Below, one piece after another: positions 1 to 9,221 of a stretch of DNA of 64,000 nt (its first letter is position 1; every line of letters starts with the position of its first letter). The notes under the pieces are model-generated. The model saw only the letters and a list, made by a program, of their open reading frames with translations. It did no database searches and was not told the origin of the DNA. The translations under genes and the position numbers were made by a program. The stretch is from Alphaproteobacteria bacterium (lineage in GTDB: Bacteria > Pseudomonadota > Alphaproteobacteria > RF32 > CAG-239), in the NCBI GenBank assembly GCA_015062235.1, contig SUUZ01000001.1, positions 248,001 to 312,000 on the forward strand. Direction: 5' to 3'.

Positions 1-671
1 GTTATACCAGATCTTATATCATCTAAAATTATATTCCATCTTCTTTTTGATATAAAATTAGCTACCTTTATCCTAGACAAGTAACTATCATCAATATCCC
101 TAACCATTTTTAAAAAAGACAGTATATTTTCTGCAGCTCCAGCCCCTACAACCAACAAAATTGGTTTATCTGGTTTATAATTAGCTTCAATAACATATCC
201 ATCCATATCTAAAGGATAAAATTTTTCATTAAGTTGCCAAATTGCCAAAACATTTTTTTCTTTAAGTTCAATCTTTAATATATTAGGAAAAAAACTCCTT
301 ACAACATTAACATCTCTTACCCATGGCAACGTTTCTAGACGTCGTTTAATCAACTGAACATCCACTTTTAATAGGTTATCTCCAGATTTAAGAGATAATA
401 ACTCGTTTATTTCATTCAAATCGGTACGTTCTCTTCCTATTAAAATAATATCATCAAGAGCAAAACCTTCTTTACCTATATAATCCAAAACCCAATTTCG
501 AGTTTCTACAATTTTTTTGTTAACCAAATCATTTTTTAAAACAACAATTAATCCACCAAATAAAAAAGTAAAAAATAACACAAACAGCGTAGCCCTCATT
601 CGTTTAGGCCACTCTATTGTAGGAAAAACCACTCCGTCTTCTATCCCTTTTTTAGTTTGATTTTCAGTCAT
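1..671 (-). CDS. ftsQ: Cell division protein FtsQ (C-terminal part truncated by window edge)
   Basis: Manual minus-strand translation from ATG at 671: MTENQTKKGIEDGVVFPTIEWPKRMRATLFVLFFTFLFGGLIVV...LLKVDVQLIKRRLETLPWVRDVNVVRSFFPNILKIELKEKNVLAIW: single N-terminal TM plus POTRA-like region; directly follows murB. Not in ORF track because it runs off the edge. Confidence 0.9.
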   Translation of the reverse strand, partial: MTENQTKKGIEDGVVFPTIEWPKRMRATLFVLFFTFLFGGLIVVLKNDLVNKKIVETRNWVLDYIGKEGFALDDIILIGRERTDLNEINELLSLKSGDNLLKVDVQLIKRRLETLPWVRDVNVVRSFFPNILKIELKEKNVLAIWQLNEKFYPLDMDGYVIEANYKPDKPILLVVGAGAAENILSFLKMVRDIDDSYLSRIKVANFISKRRWNIILDDIRSGI

Positions 672-673
672 TA

Positions 674-1597
674 CTACTTTGCAACACCAACTTTTTTAAT
701 TTCCCATTCCAAAACTATAGATGTTTCTTTCTTTACTGTATCAACTATCTTATCACCTAAATCTTCAATATCCTTAGCCGTAGCAGTTCCTGTATTTACC
801 AAAAAATTACAATGCACAGATGAGACCTCTGCTCCATTAACTTTAAAATTATTACTTCCTGTCTTTTTTATCAATTCCCAAGCTTTCAATCCTTCAGGGT
901 TCTTAAATGTTGATCCTGCTGTTTTAACATTATGTGGCTGGCTTTTTTTTCTATAAGCCTTATGTTCATCAATAATTTGCGATGTTTTTTCCGCCTTCTG
1001 TCTTTCTATCTTTAATATTAAAGATGTAATAATCCATTCATCTGGAAAAAAGCTACTCCTATATCCTAAATTAAAATCATCTGCAACCACTTCTAACATT
1101 TTTCCTTCTCTATCAATCACCGTGGCCCCAATCAAAACATCCTTCAATTCTTTACCAAAACACCCTGCATTTGTTCTAACAGCACCACCAAGACACCCAG
1201 GTATTGAGACTAAAAATTCTAAACCACCTATTTCATTCGCTAACATAATTTTTTTAAGATCTGCATTTTTTAAACCTGCACCACAAATAAGTTTGTTATC
1301 TTTAACTTCCCATCGCTTATAAAATTTATTATCAAGTTTAATAACCACACCAGGAATTCCTCCGTCCCTAACCAAAAGATTAGATCCACCTCCAATTACA
1401 AATATTGGTAAATTATATGGAATATTTTTCATAAAATTTGCTAAATCATCATCATTATCAGGAAAATACATAACTTCTGCTGGTCCACCAACACCTAACC
1501 ACGTATATTTATTCAACAGCTCATTTGAAAGATATTTTCCTTTTACTTGAGGAAGCAATTTAATCAATTGATTTTTTCTTTTAGTAAACCAGTTCAT
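674..1597 (-). CDS. murB: UDP-N-acetylenolpyruvoylglucosamine reductase
   Basis: Motifs YTWLGVGGPAEVMYFP, GGGSNLLVRDGG, SIPGCLGGAVRTNAGCFG, AGSTFKNPEG; dcw neighbourhood. Confidence 0.96.
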   Translation of the reverse strand: MNWFTKRKNQLIKLLPQVKGKYLSNELLNKYTWLGVGGPAEVMYFPDNDDDLANFMKNIPYNLPIFVIGGGSNLLVRDGGIPGVVIKLDNKFYKRWEVKDNKLICGAGLKNADLKKIMLANEIGGLEFLVSIPGCLGGAVRTNAGCFGKELKDVLIGATVIDREGKMLEVVADDFNLGYRSSFFPDEWIITSLILKIERQKAEKTSQIIDEHKAYRKKSQPHNVKTAGSTFKNPEGLKAWELIKKTGSNNFKVNGAEVSSVHCNFLVNTGTATAKDIEDLGDKIVDTVKKETSIVLEWEIKKVGVAK

Positions 1598-1609
1598 ACC
1601 TTTTTCCTC

Positions 1610-2707
1610 CTAATTTAATCCTTCAACAACATCTGCCAAGCGTTCAGCTGCATCAACAATCGCCAATTCTTTTACAGATTTCGACATATCCTTCATTATT
1701 TGAGGATTTTCCATAAAATCTTTTAAAATTTTAACCATTTTATCAATAGTAAAATCTTTTTGCTCAATAACCAAAGCTGCGTTATTTTTAGCAAAATCCA
1801 ACGCATTATAATATTGATGATTATCTGCTGCTATAGGCAAAGGAACCAAAACTGATGGCAATCCAGCTGCTGCAATTTCATAAACAGATGAAGCTCCTGC
1901 TCGAGAAACAATAATATCAGCCTTTTTATATAGCTCAGGCATATTTTCAAAAAATGAATTAATAGTAACATCTGAAATTACATTTTTATACAGAAATTCT
2001 ATCTCTTTTTCTTCACCTTTACGACATTGCTGATAAATCACAAGCTTCTTTTTTTCTTCATCAGATAACATCTTAATCGCTTCTGGAACAACATCTGCAA
2101 ATATTTTTGCTCCTTGAGATCCCCCTAAAATGACTAACACCATTTTATCATCAGCTGTCTTTGCACTGTATTCATTATTATGAAGACTTGCAATACTCTT
2201 TCTAATAGGCATTCCACTCAAAACTGTTTTAACTCCATCTGGAGTATTTTTAACTGTTCTAAAACTTTGAGCTACTACAACAGCAAATTTTGCTAAAATT
2301 CTATTGGTACGACTCATTACTGAATTTTGCTCATGAATTACTAAAGGAATTCTTAAAATAACAGCCGCTATTGCTGTAGGAAAAGATGCATAACCTCCAA
2401 AACCCACAACACAATCTGGTCGTTTCCTAAATAAATAATACATAGCCTGCACAATACCCAAAGCAACTTTAGTTAAACTAACAAATTTCGTTAGAATAGA
2501 TTTACCAACAACACTACCCGATAATATTGCTTTATTCTCAATCTCTCCAAGTTTTCCTTTATAATTATTCAAACCTCTTGTATCTGTATACAAAATTACT
2601 TCACAATCTCTTTTTGCAAGTTCTGTTGCTAAAGCATCCGCTGGATATACATGCCCCCCTGTACCTCCTGCCGTTACTACAACTAATTTTCTATTTTTAA
2701 CCTTCAT
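1610..2707 (-). CDS. murG: UDP-N-acetylglucosamine--N-acetylmuramyl-(pentapeptide) pyrophosphoryl-undecaprenol N-acetylglucosamine transferase (start chosen at MKVKNRK)
   Basis: VTAGGTGGHVYPADALA, GGYASFPTAIAA, HEQNSVMSRTNR, SRAGASSVYEIAAAGLPSVLVPLP. Confidence 0.96.
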   Translation of the reverse strand: MKVKNRKLVVVTAGGTGGHVYPADALATELAKRDCEVILYTDTRGLNNYKGKLGEIENKAILSGSVVGKSILTKFVSLTKVALGIVQAMYYLFRKRPDCVVGFGGYASFPTAIAAVILRIPLVIHEQNSVMSRTNRILAKFAVVVAQSFRTVKNTPDGVKTVLSGMPIRKSIASLHNNEYSAKTADDKMVLVILGGSQGAKIFADVVPEAIKMLSDEEKKKLVIYQQCRKGEEKEIEFLYKNVISDVTINSFFENMPELYKKADIIVSRAGASSVYEIAAAGLPSVLVPLPIAADNHQYYNALDFAKNNAALVIEQKDFTIDKMVKILKDFMENPQIMKDMSKSVKELAIVDAAERLADVVEGLN

Positions 2708-3839
2708 CATCCTTATTCTCCGCATGAATATTTCTTCTAGTTAATGCTAACAACATTCCAATTCCCATAGAAGATCCTAATAATGATGATCCACCATATG
2801 ATATCAAAGGCAAAGCCATACCTTTTGTTGGGCCTAATTGTAAAGTTGATGCCATATTAACAAATGCTTGCAAACCAAAACTAACCGCCAATCCACATAC
2901 AGACAAAACTATAAACATATTATCATCTTTACCTGACAACCACATAGACCTTATAACTGTAGTTCCATAAGCCAGCACAATAAGCATACAAAACAACATC
3001 CCATATTCCTCTGCTGCAACAGGAAAAATAAAATCTGTATGAGCATCTGGAATATGCCATTTTACAACCCCTTCACCGACACCTACACCAAGCCACCCAC
3101 CATTTTTAAATGCTTCTAAAGATCTTTTTACTTGATATGCAGGTTCCCCTCCTAAAATACCGCTTAATAGCTGCTCAACTCTAACTTGAACATGAGGCAA
3201 AACCAAATAAGATACACCAAAACCAACCACCAACACCATGCCCACAATCACAACATTTTTAATCCGTACTCCAGCTAAAAACAACTGAATAAACCAAACT
3301 GCAGCAACAACTACTGTCATGCCATAATCAGGCTGTGCTAATAACAAAAGACAAGTGATTCCACATAAAACAACACTAACAATAACACCTGGAAAATTCT
3401 TATAACGACGTTGCATCTCAAACAACCAAGCAGTACAAACAATAAATGTAGGCTTTAAAAATTCAGATGGTTGGATTTGAAATCCCACAGACAACCATCT
3501 TCTTGCCCCTTTAATTTCAGTTCCAAAGAAAAAAGTTGTTATAACCAAAATTATAGCACCAACATACCCTAAAATAGCAAAACGTCTTATCCATTTTAAT
3601 CCAAGCATTGAAAAAAACATCATAACACCTGTTGCAATACACAAATAAGCACCATGTCTATAAACAAAATGATAGGTATTACGACCAATTCTCTCTGCTA
3701 CAGCAGGTGATGCAGACAAACTCAATATAACGCCACAAGCCATCAAAAAAACGACTGCTGCCAACAACAATTTATCTACCGTCCACCACCAATTAGCAAC
3801 AACATTTTTACTTGAACGAGAAAAAGACAACAGCACCAA
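2697..3839 (-). CDS. ftsW: Peptidoglycan glycosyltransferase FtsW (SEDS)
   Basis: Polytopic SEDS protein; QPSEFLKP, QPDYGMT, HTDFIFPVAAEEYG, LPLISYGGSS; between mraY and murG. Confidence 0.95.
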   Translation of the reverse strand: MVLLSFSRSSKNVVANWWWTVDKLLLAAVVFLMACGVILSLSASPAVAERIGRNTYHFVYRHGAYLCIATGVMMFFSMLGLKWIRRFAILGYVGAIILVITTFFFGTEIKGARRWLSVGFQIQPSEFLKPTFIVCTAWLFEMQRRYKNFPGVIVSVVLCGITCLLLLAQPDYGMTVVVAAVWFIQLFLAGVRIKNVVIVGMVLVVGFGVSYLVLPHVQVRVEQLLSGILGGEPAYQVKRSLEAFKNGGWLGVGVGEGVVKWHIPDAHTDFIFPVAAEEYGMLFCMLIVLAYGTTVIRSMWLSGKDDNMFIVLSVCGLAVSFGLQAFVNMASTLQLGPTKGMALPLISYGGSSLLGSSMGIGMLLALTRRNIHAENKDDEG

Positions 3840-3849
3840 TACTACTCCC

Positions 3850-4926
3850 TTATTTGCTATAAAACGACATCAACGCTAAAATAGCTAAAACAATTCCTAC
3901 CAACCAAAATCTAAACACAACTTTAGTTTCTTCCCAACCACTTTGTTCAAAATGATGGTGTATTGGAGCCATTTTAAAAAAGCGTTTGCCTTTTGTATAC
4001 CTAAACCAACCAATTTGTATCATTACAGAAACAGACTCCATAACAAAAACACCACCAGCTACAGCGAGTAATATTTCTTGTTTTAACATTACAGCCACAA
4101 CACCCAAAAAAGCCCCTAACGCTAATGAACCAGTATCTCCCATAAATACACTTGCAGGTTTAGCATTAAACCATAAAAATCCCAAACATGCACCAACGAT
4201 AGCTGCACACATAACAGCAACCTCTGCAACTCCAGGAATAATAGGAACATAATACTCCAAAGCGAGTACTCCACCAGCAATATATGCTGCAATCATAAAT
4301 ACTATAAATACCGAAGCTAAAAGTCCTGATGCTAAACCATCTAAACCATCACTTAAATTAACCCCATTAGAAGCACCTGCAATTACAATCATAGCAAAAG
4401 GAATATACAGCCACCTCAAATTAATATTCCAACCAGGTGTATAGGGAAAATTCAAAATAAATCTAGTATCTTCTGGCGTAACATAACATATAACTAAAAT
4501 TGCAGCCAAAGCCGTTGAAAATTGTAACAACAACTTCATTTTTGCACTCAAAGCATTAGCTGTTTGTTTAGTAACCTTCAAATAATCATCAATAAAACCT
4601 ACTACACCATATATAACCAAAACAACAATTCCAACCCATACAAACAAATTTTTCAAATCACAAAAAAGCATAAATGAAAAAATTGATGCCCCCAACATCA
4701 GAATTCCCCCCATAGTAGGAGTACCTTTTTTAGTTAAAAGATGTGATTGCGGACCATCTTCCCTAATTGGCTGTCCTTTTTTTTGATGTTTATGTAAAAA
4801 AACAATAAGTTTTTTACCACAAAGTAATGAAATTATTAAAGATGCCAAAAAAGACATAAAACAACGCATATAAGGAGAGAAAAAATATTCCCCCCAATTA
4901 AAATTATTAAAAAGATAGACCAACAT
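3850..4926 (-). CDS. mraY: Phospho-N-acetylmuramoyl-pentapeptide-transferase
   Basis: GTPTMGGI, GFIDDYLKV, NLSDGLDGLASG, FMGDTGSLALG, PIHHHFEQSGW. Confidence 0.97.
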   Translation of the reverse strand: MLVYLFNNFNWGEYFFSPYMRCFMSFLASLIISLLCGKKLIVFLHKHQKKGQPIREDGPQSHLLTKKGTPTMGGILMLGASIFSFMLFCDLKNLFVWVGIVVLVIYGVVGFIDDYLKVTKQTANALSAKMKLLLQFSTALAAILVICYVTPEDTRFILNFPYTPGWNINLRWLYIPFAMIVIAGASNGVNLSDGLDGLASGLLASVFIVFMIAAYIAGGVLALEYYVPIIPGVAEVAVMCAAIVGACLGFLWFNAKPASVFMGDTGSLALGAFLGVVAVMLKQEILLAVAGGVFVMESVSVMIQIGWFRYTKGKRFFKMAPIHHHFEQSGWEETKVVFRFWLVGIVLAILALMSFYSK

Positions 4927-5045
4927 ACATTCATCCTTCTAAATATAAAGATTTATCTACTCTAAACTACCACGCAAATCTAAACAAATATTAAACAAAA
5001 AATTATCTTCATAAATTAAAATAATAAAATTTATAAACATATAAC

Positions 5046-5074
5046 TTGACATCAAAATAAATAACAAATACATT
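5046..5074 (+). promoter_or_regulatory. Putative sigma-70 promoter TTGACA-N17-TACATT for the 5127 CDS
   Basis: -35 TTGACA 5046-5051, -10 TACATT 5069-5074. Confidence 0.4.
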
Positions 5075-5126
5075 CAGCACCCTTAATCTGATTATTTATT
5101 TTTAAGTCTAATTTAATTATATTATT

Positions 5127-5486
5127 ATGAAACAGGCTATTTATCTTACAGAAAAAAAAGCTTACCTTGACATTGATGTTAAAGTTCTAAAGCAAAATAC
5201 CGATTGTAATCAAATGGTTAAAATTATTAAAGATGCTCTAATGAAAGAGATATCTGCAAATCTTCCAAAACCTGAAACAACTGAAAGAAGTTTCAAGCTA
5301 GCAGCTTTGACCTCTAGCAGTGATATTAGAGTAAAACTCTACTCTTATATTGAAGGTAAAGGCTTAGTACTTTCCATCTGTCGTCCAGGATTAAATGACA
5401 TGTTCTTTTACAAAAAAGGAACAAATTTCATTACAGTTATGGGAGACCCTTGTACCGATGAAATTGTCGAAACAATTTCTTGGTAA
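5127..5486 (+). CDS. Hypothetical protein (119 aa)
   Basis: Intact ORF with upstream promoter-like sequence and downstream hairpin; no recognised family. Confidence 0.7.
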   Translation: MKQAIYLTEKKAYLDIDVKVLKQNTDCNQMVKIIKDALMKEISANLPKPETTERSFKLAALTSSSDIRVKLYSYIEGKGLVLSICRPGLNDMFFYKKGTNFITVMGDPCTDEIVETISW

Positions 5487-5511
5487 GCTCCTTAACTAAT
5501 AAAACTTATCT

Positions 5512-5548
5512 AAGACCATAAAAGCTACTTGCTTTTATGGTCTTTTAC
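5512..5548 (+). terminator. Rho-independent terminator
   Basis: AAGACCATAAAAGC-tactt-GCTTTTATGGTCTT followed by T-rich run. Confidence 0.75.
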
Positions 5549-5580
5549 TTTATATTTAAGAAAAATTAAGGAGAAACATA

Positions 5581-6795
5581 ATGCAAAACGGAGCTCGTTA
5601 CCAAGCTGTTTTAGAAATATTAACAGAAGTATTTAAAGATCAAACTCCTGCCGAAAAAATCATTAACAATTATCTCAGATTACGCAAATACATAGGCTCT
5701 AAAGATCGCCGTTTTATAACAGATTTAACTTGGTACATCATACGTAATCGTCTAAAGCTAAGTTTTGACAGCAAATCCTCAGATCCTCGTAGACTTTTAT
5801 TATACACATTAAAAGACAAATTAGAAAATGTTTTTGATAATTCGGCTTATGGGCTAACTCATCTAACTCCAGATGAAAAAGAATGGTTACAAAATGAAAA
5901 TGAAGAACCATACCCTAACTATGTTGAAGCAGAATGTCCCCATTGGATTTTCAATAAAATAAAAAATATTGATTTTTGCAAAGCTCTAAACCAACCAGCA
6001 ACTACAGATATACGCACTCATAACATTGGTAGAGATGAACTTCAAAAAAAATTACAAGCTGAAGGTATTGAAACATATTCAGGCAGCTATTCTCCTTATT
6101 GTCTTAAAATTGATGGGCGATTAGTTCTAAATAATTGCATAGCATGGCAAGATGGACTTTTAGACATCCAAGATGAAGCTAGCCAAATTGCTGCGATTTT
6201 AACAGATGTCAAACCTCAACATAAAATAATTGATTATTGTTGTGGAGCGGGTGGTAAATCTTTAGCAATTAGCAATATACTAAATAATCAAGGCACTATT
6301 TTAGCCTACGATATTGATATCAAAAGACTTAACGCTATAAAACCTCGTATAAGTAGACTAAAAGTAAAAAATATTGAATTAACAGATATTATTGCCGATT
6401 CTGATAAGAATTTTGATCGTTTCATACTAGATGCTCCTTGCTCTGGAAGTGGAACATGGCGTCGTTCTCCTGATGCTAAATTTCGCTTAACTGAAGAAAA
6501 ATTGTATGGATTAACTAAGATACAAGAAAATTTACTTGATATTGCTAAAACAAAAACAAAAATTGGAGGACGCATAATTTATATAACTTGTTCCATCTTA
6601 GAAGATGAAAACGAAAATATTATCAACCGCTTTTTACAAACAAATAAAAACTTCACACCTATCAACATTAAATCTCTTTGGAACCAAAAACTTTCAGCTC
6701 CTTATCCCCACAATTCAGAAGTATTTTTAAGAATGTCGCCTTTTACAACTCAAACAGATGGTTTTTTTGTTTGTATATTGGAACGTATCGCCTAA
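5581..6795 (+). CDS. RsmB/NOP family class I SAM-dependent RNA methyltransferase
   Basis: DYCCGAGGKSLAISN, LDAPCSGSGTWRRSPDAK, TCSILEDENE. Confidence 0.9.
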   Translation: MQNGARYQAVLEILTEVFKDQTPAEKIINNYLRLRKYIGSKDRRFITDLTWYIIRNRLKLSFDSKSSDPRRLLLYTLKDKLENVFDNSAYGLTHLTPDEKEWLQNENEEPYPNYVEAECPHWIFNKIKNIDFCKALNQPATTDIRTHNIGRDELQKKLQAEGIETYSGSYSPYCLKIDGRLVLNNCIAWQDGLLDIQDEASQIAAILTDVKPQHKIIDYCCGAGGKSLAISNILNNQGTILAYDIDIKRLNAIKPRISRLKVKNIELTDIIADSDKNFDRFILDAPCSGSGTWRRSPDAKFRLTEEKLYGLTKIQENLLDIAKTKTKIGGRIIYITCSILEDENENIINRFLQTNKNFTPINIKSLWNQKLSAPYPHNSEVFLRMSPFTTQTDGFFVCILERIA

Positions 6796-7118
6796 AGTTT
6801 TGCATTTTGTTGATAAATGTAAGATAAAATTTCCGCTACTGCTGCAAATGCTTCTATTGGTATTTCTTGATTAATATCCACAGCTTTCAATATTTGTAAC
6901 AAATCAGCATCTTTTCTAACCTCTATTCCATGCTCTTCAGCTAATGCAACAATTTTTTCAGCTATATTTCCTTGTCCTTTAGCTAATACTATAGGCGCAT
7001 TATTTTTTTCATTATCATACCCCAACGCAACTGCATAATCTTCCTCTTGACCTGTGGAAAATTTAGAACTTGCGTTGTCTTTAGTTGTAAATCTGTTATT
7101 ATCCTCGTTAGACATCAA
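6792..7118 (-). CDS. FlhB C-terminal-domain-like protein (FlhX/FhlB type, EscU/YscU family)
   Basis: AVALGYDNEKNNAPIVLAKGQGNIAEKIVALAEEHGIEVRKDADLLQIL resembles FlhB cytoplasmic domain after the NPTH site, but no TM part. Confidence 0.8.
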   Translation of the reverse strand: MMSNEDNNRFTTKDNASSKFSTGQEEDYAVALGYDNEKNNAPIVLAKGQGNIAEKIVALAEEHGIEVRKDADLLQILKAVDINQEIPIEAFAAVAEILSYIYQQNAKL

Positions 7119-7183
7119 GACCTCATCAATATTTTGCGTATATTATAATAAGACTTATATAATAGCTTAGCAAGATATTTATT

Positions 7184-7200
7184 TGGCACATATATTGCAT
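7184..7200 (+). promoter_or_regulatory. Sigma-54 (RpoN) -24/-12 promoter upstream of flgB
   Basis: TGGCACATATATTGCAT: GG...GC with exactly 10 nt between; 47 nt upstream of flgB start. Confidence 0.8.
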
Positions 7201-7204
7201 GTAT

Positions 7205-7224
7205 TTAAGTGTGGGGACACTTAA
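7205..7224 (+). repeat. 8-bp inverted repeat with GGGG loop in flgB leader
   Basis: TTAAGTGT-GGGG-ACACTTAA. Confidence 0.7.
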
Positions 7225-7246
7225 GTTTTGATATTGGGGAATATAA

Positions 7247-7672
7247 ATGGATTTAAAAAATCTAACTGTTTTTAATTTAGCAAACCAAAATATGCGTTAC
7301 TTGTCTGCAAAAGAACGAGTAATTGCTGCTAATATTGCTAACGCCTCAACCCCCAATTATCTTCCACAAGATATTACTAAACCTTCTTTTTTAAGCAATT
7401 TAACAGTTGAAAAACCTTTGCTTGAATTAAAAACAACCAATATTAAACATATTGGAGAACTTAAATCTCAAACAAAATCCAATAATTATCAAGGGCCCAT
7501 AGTTTTTACCCCAAAACCTAACAATGCTCTAACAATTGATGGTAATGGTGTAATTTTAGAAGAACAAATGAATGAAGCCAGTAAGGCTAGCTCTGAGTAC
7601 AAAAGAATGATTACAATTTATAATTCATATAAAAATATGCTTTCTGTAGCAAATACCAAAATTAGTGGATAA
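7247..7672 (+). CDS. flgB: Flagellar basal body rod protein FlgB
   Basis: MDLKNLTVFNLANQNMRYLSAKERVIAANIANASTPNYLPQDI; followed by flgC, fliE. Confidence 0.92.
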   Translation: MDLKNLTVFNLANQNMRYLSAKERVIAANIANASTPNYLPQDITKPSFLSNLTVEKPLLELKTTNIKHIGELKSQTKSNNYQGPIVFTPKPNNALTIDGNGVILEEQMNEASKASSEYKRMITIYNSYKNMLSVANTKISG

Positions 7673-7678
7673 TAAAAA

Positions 7679-8092
7679 ATGGTTGGTAATTTAACATTAA
7701 GTGCAGATATTGCTGCCTCAGGAATGAAAGCTCAAGCCGAAAGATTAAAGGTTATATCTCAAAATATGGCCAATGTCGATTCTGTATCAACAGAAGCTGG
7801 TGGAGAACCTTATCGCCGTCAAGTTGTAAGCTTTCAAAATTATATCGACCCTCAAACAGGAGCTCAAAAGGTACGTGTAAACAGAATTGTTAAAGATATG
7901 TCACCATTTGAAAAAAAATATGACCCAAATCATCCTGCCGCAGATGCTAAAGGATATGTATCTCTACCCAACGTAAACACATTAGTTGAAATGATGGATA
8001 TGAAAGAAGCTCAACGGGTTTATGATGCTAATCTTAATATGTTAAAGACAGCACGTGAAATGAATTCAAGCGTGTTAGATATTTTAAAATAG
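7679..8092 (+). CDS. flgC: Flagellar basal body rod protein FlgC
   Basis: SADIAASGMKAQAERLKVISQNMANVDS...GYVSLPNVNTLVEMMDMKEAQRVYDANLNMLKTAREM. Confidence 0.95.
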   Translation: MVGNLTLSADIAASGMKAQAERLKVISQNMANVDSVSTEAGGEPYRRQVVSFQNYIDPQTGAQKVRVNRIVKDMSPFEKKYDPNHPAADAKGYVSLPNVNTLVEMMDMKEAQRVYDANLNMLKTAREMNSSVLDILK

Positions 8093-8115
8093 TTTTTTTA
8101 TAAAGGAATAATAAA

Positions 8116-8436
8116 GTGGTTAATAGTGTAACAAATGCTCTAAATGCTTACCAAGCTGCTCTAAGCCGTATCAATAATACACCTACAACAAAAGAAACCT
8201 TACAAACAAATTCTACTCCAGATAGTTTTGGTCAGGTTTTACAAAACGTTATTGAAGATACCATAGAAACTCAAAAGCACGCTGAAATTACTACTATTAA
8301 TGGCATATCTGGCAAAGCTGATATTCAAGATGTCGTCTTAGCTATTTCTAACGCTGAGCAAGCGTTAGAAACTGTTGTTGCTGTGAGAGATACAGCCATT
8401 AAAGCTTACAACTCTATAATGCAAATGAATATTTAA
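8116..8436 (+). CDS. fliE: Flagellar hook-basal body complex protein FliE (GTG start)
   Basis: DIQDVVLAISNAEQALETVVAVRDTAIKAYNSIMQMNI; AAAGGA upstream; position after flgBC. Confidence 0.92.
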   Translation: MVNSVTNALNAYQAALSRINNTPTTKETLQTNSTPDSFGQVLQNVIEDTIETQKHAEITTINGISGKADIQDVVLAISNAEQALETVVAVRDTAIKAYNSIMQMNI

Positions 8437-8460
8437 TTAATATTGGTAACAAACTTAAAT

Positions 8461-8489
8461 AAAAACTCGCCACACTGGCGAGTTTTTAT
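8461..8489. terminator. Bidirectional Rho-independent terminator between fliE and rlmE
   Basis: AAAAACTCGCC-aca-ctGGCGAGTTTTT. Confidence 0.85.
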
Positions 8490-8513
8490 TTATTTAAATT
8501 AGCTAAATTTATA

Positions 8514-9221
8514 TTAGCAGTCGTTACATAACATTTTTCTATAACCTTGAGCAACTAAGTAGGTTTCAGGAGATTCTTTTCTGCTAGCCGCAGGTTTAAA
8601 ATGAGTAACTTTAGCAAAATTTTTCTTTGCATCAGCTAAAAGTCCACCCTCTGCTCCCCCTTGAAAAACCTTTGCTATAAAAATACCTCCATCTGCTAAT
8701 ACCTCTTTTGCAAATTCATAGGCTGCCTCAACCAAACCTATCGTTCTCAAATGGTCTGTTTGTTGATGCCCCGTTGTATTAGCCGCCATATCACTCATTA
8801 CAATATCCGCTTCACACCCAAGTAATGCTTTTAATTTATCAGCTGCATCTTCGGATGTAAAATCTTGACAAATAAGTTGAGCGCCAATAACAGGTTCTGT
8901 TTCCAAGATATCGATTCCTACAACTTTACCACTACCCTTATTACGCATAACTGCCACTTGAGTCCACCCACCTGGAGCACAACCAAGATCAACTATTGTT
9001 TTACCTCTTCCTAAAAAATTATATTTTTCATCTAGTTGAATCAATTTAAACGCAGCTCTTGATCGATACCCTTGACGTTTTGCCTCTGCTACATAAGGAT
9101 CATTTAATTGACGCAACAACCATTGATTAGATGACTTTTTTTTATATTTTGCTGTCTTAACTTTAACAGCAAGATTATGGCGTCCTCCAATTTCCTTTGC
9201 TGATTTAGTCAACTTTGCCAT
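8514..9221 (-). CDS. rlmE: 23S rRNA (uridine-2'-O-)-methyltransferase RlmE (FtsJ/RrmJ)
   Basis: RSRAAFKLIQLDEKYNFLGRGKTIVDLGCAPGGWTQVA, DIVMSDMAANTTGHQQTDHLR. Confidence 0.95.
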   Translation of the reverse strand: MAKLTKSAKEIGGRHNLAVKVKTAKYKKKSSNQWLLRQLNDPYVAEAKRQGYRSRAAFKLIQLDEKYNFLGRGKTIVDLGCAPGGWTQVAVMRNKGSGKVVGIDILETEPVIGAQLICQDFTSEDAADKLKALLGCEADIVMSDMAANTTGHQQTDHLRTIGLVEAAYEFAKEVLADGGIFIAKVFQGGAEGGLLADAKKNFAKVTHFKPAASRKESPETYLVAQGYRKMLCNDC

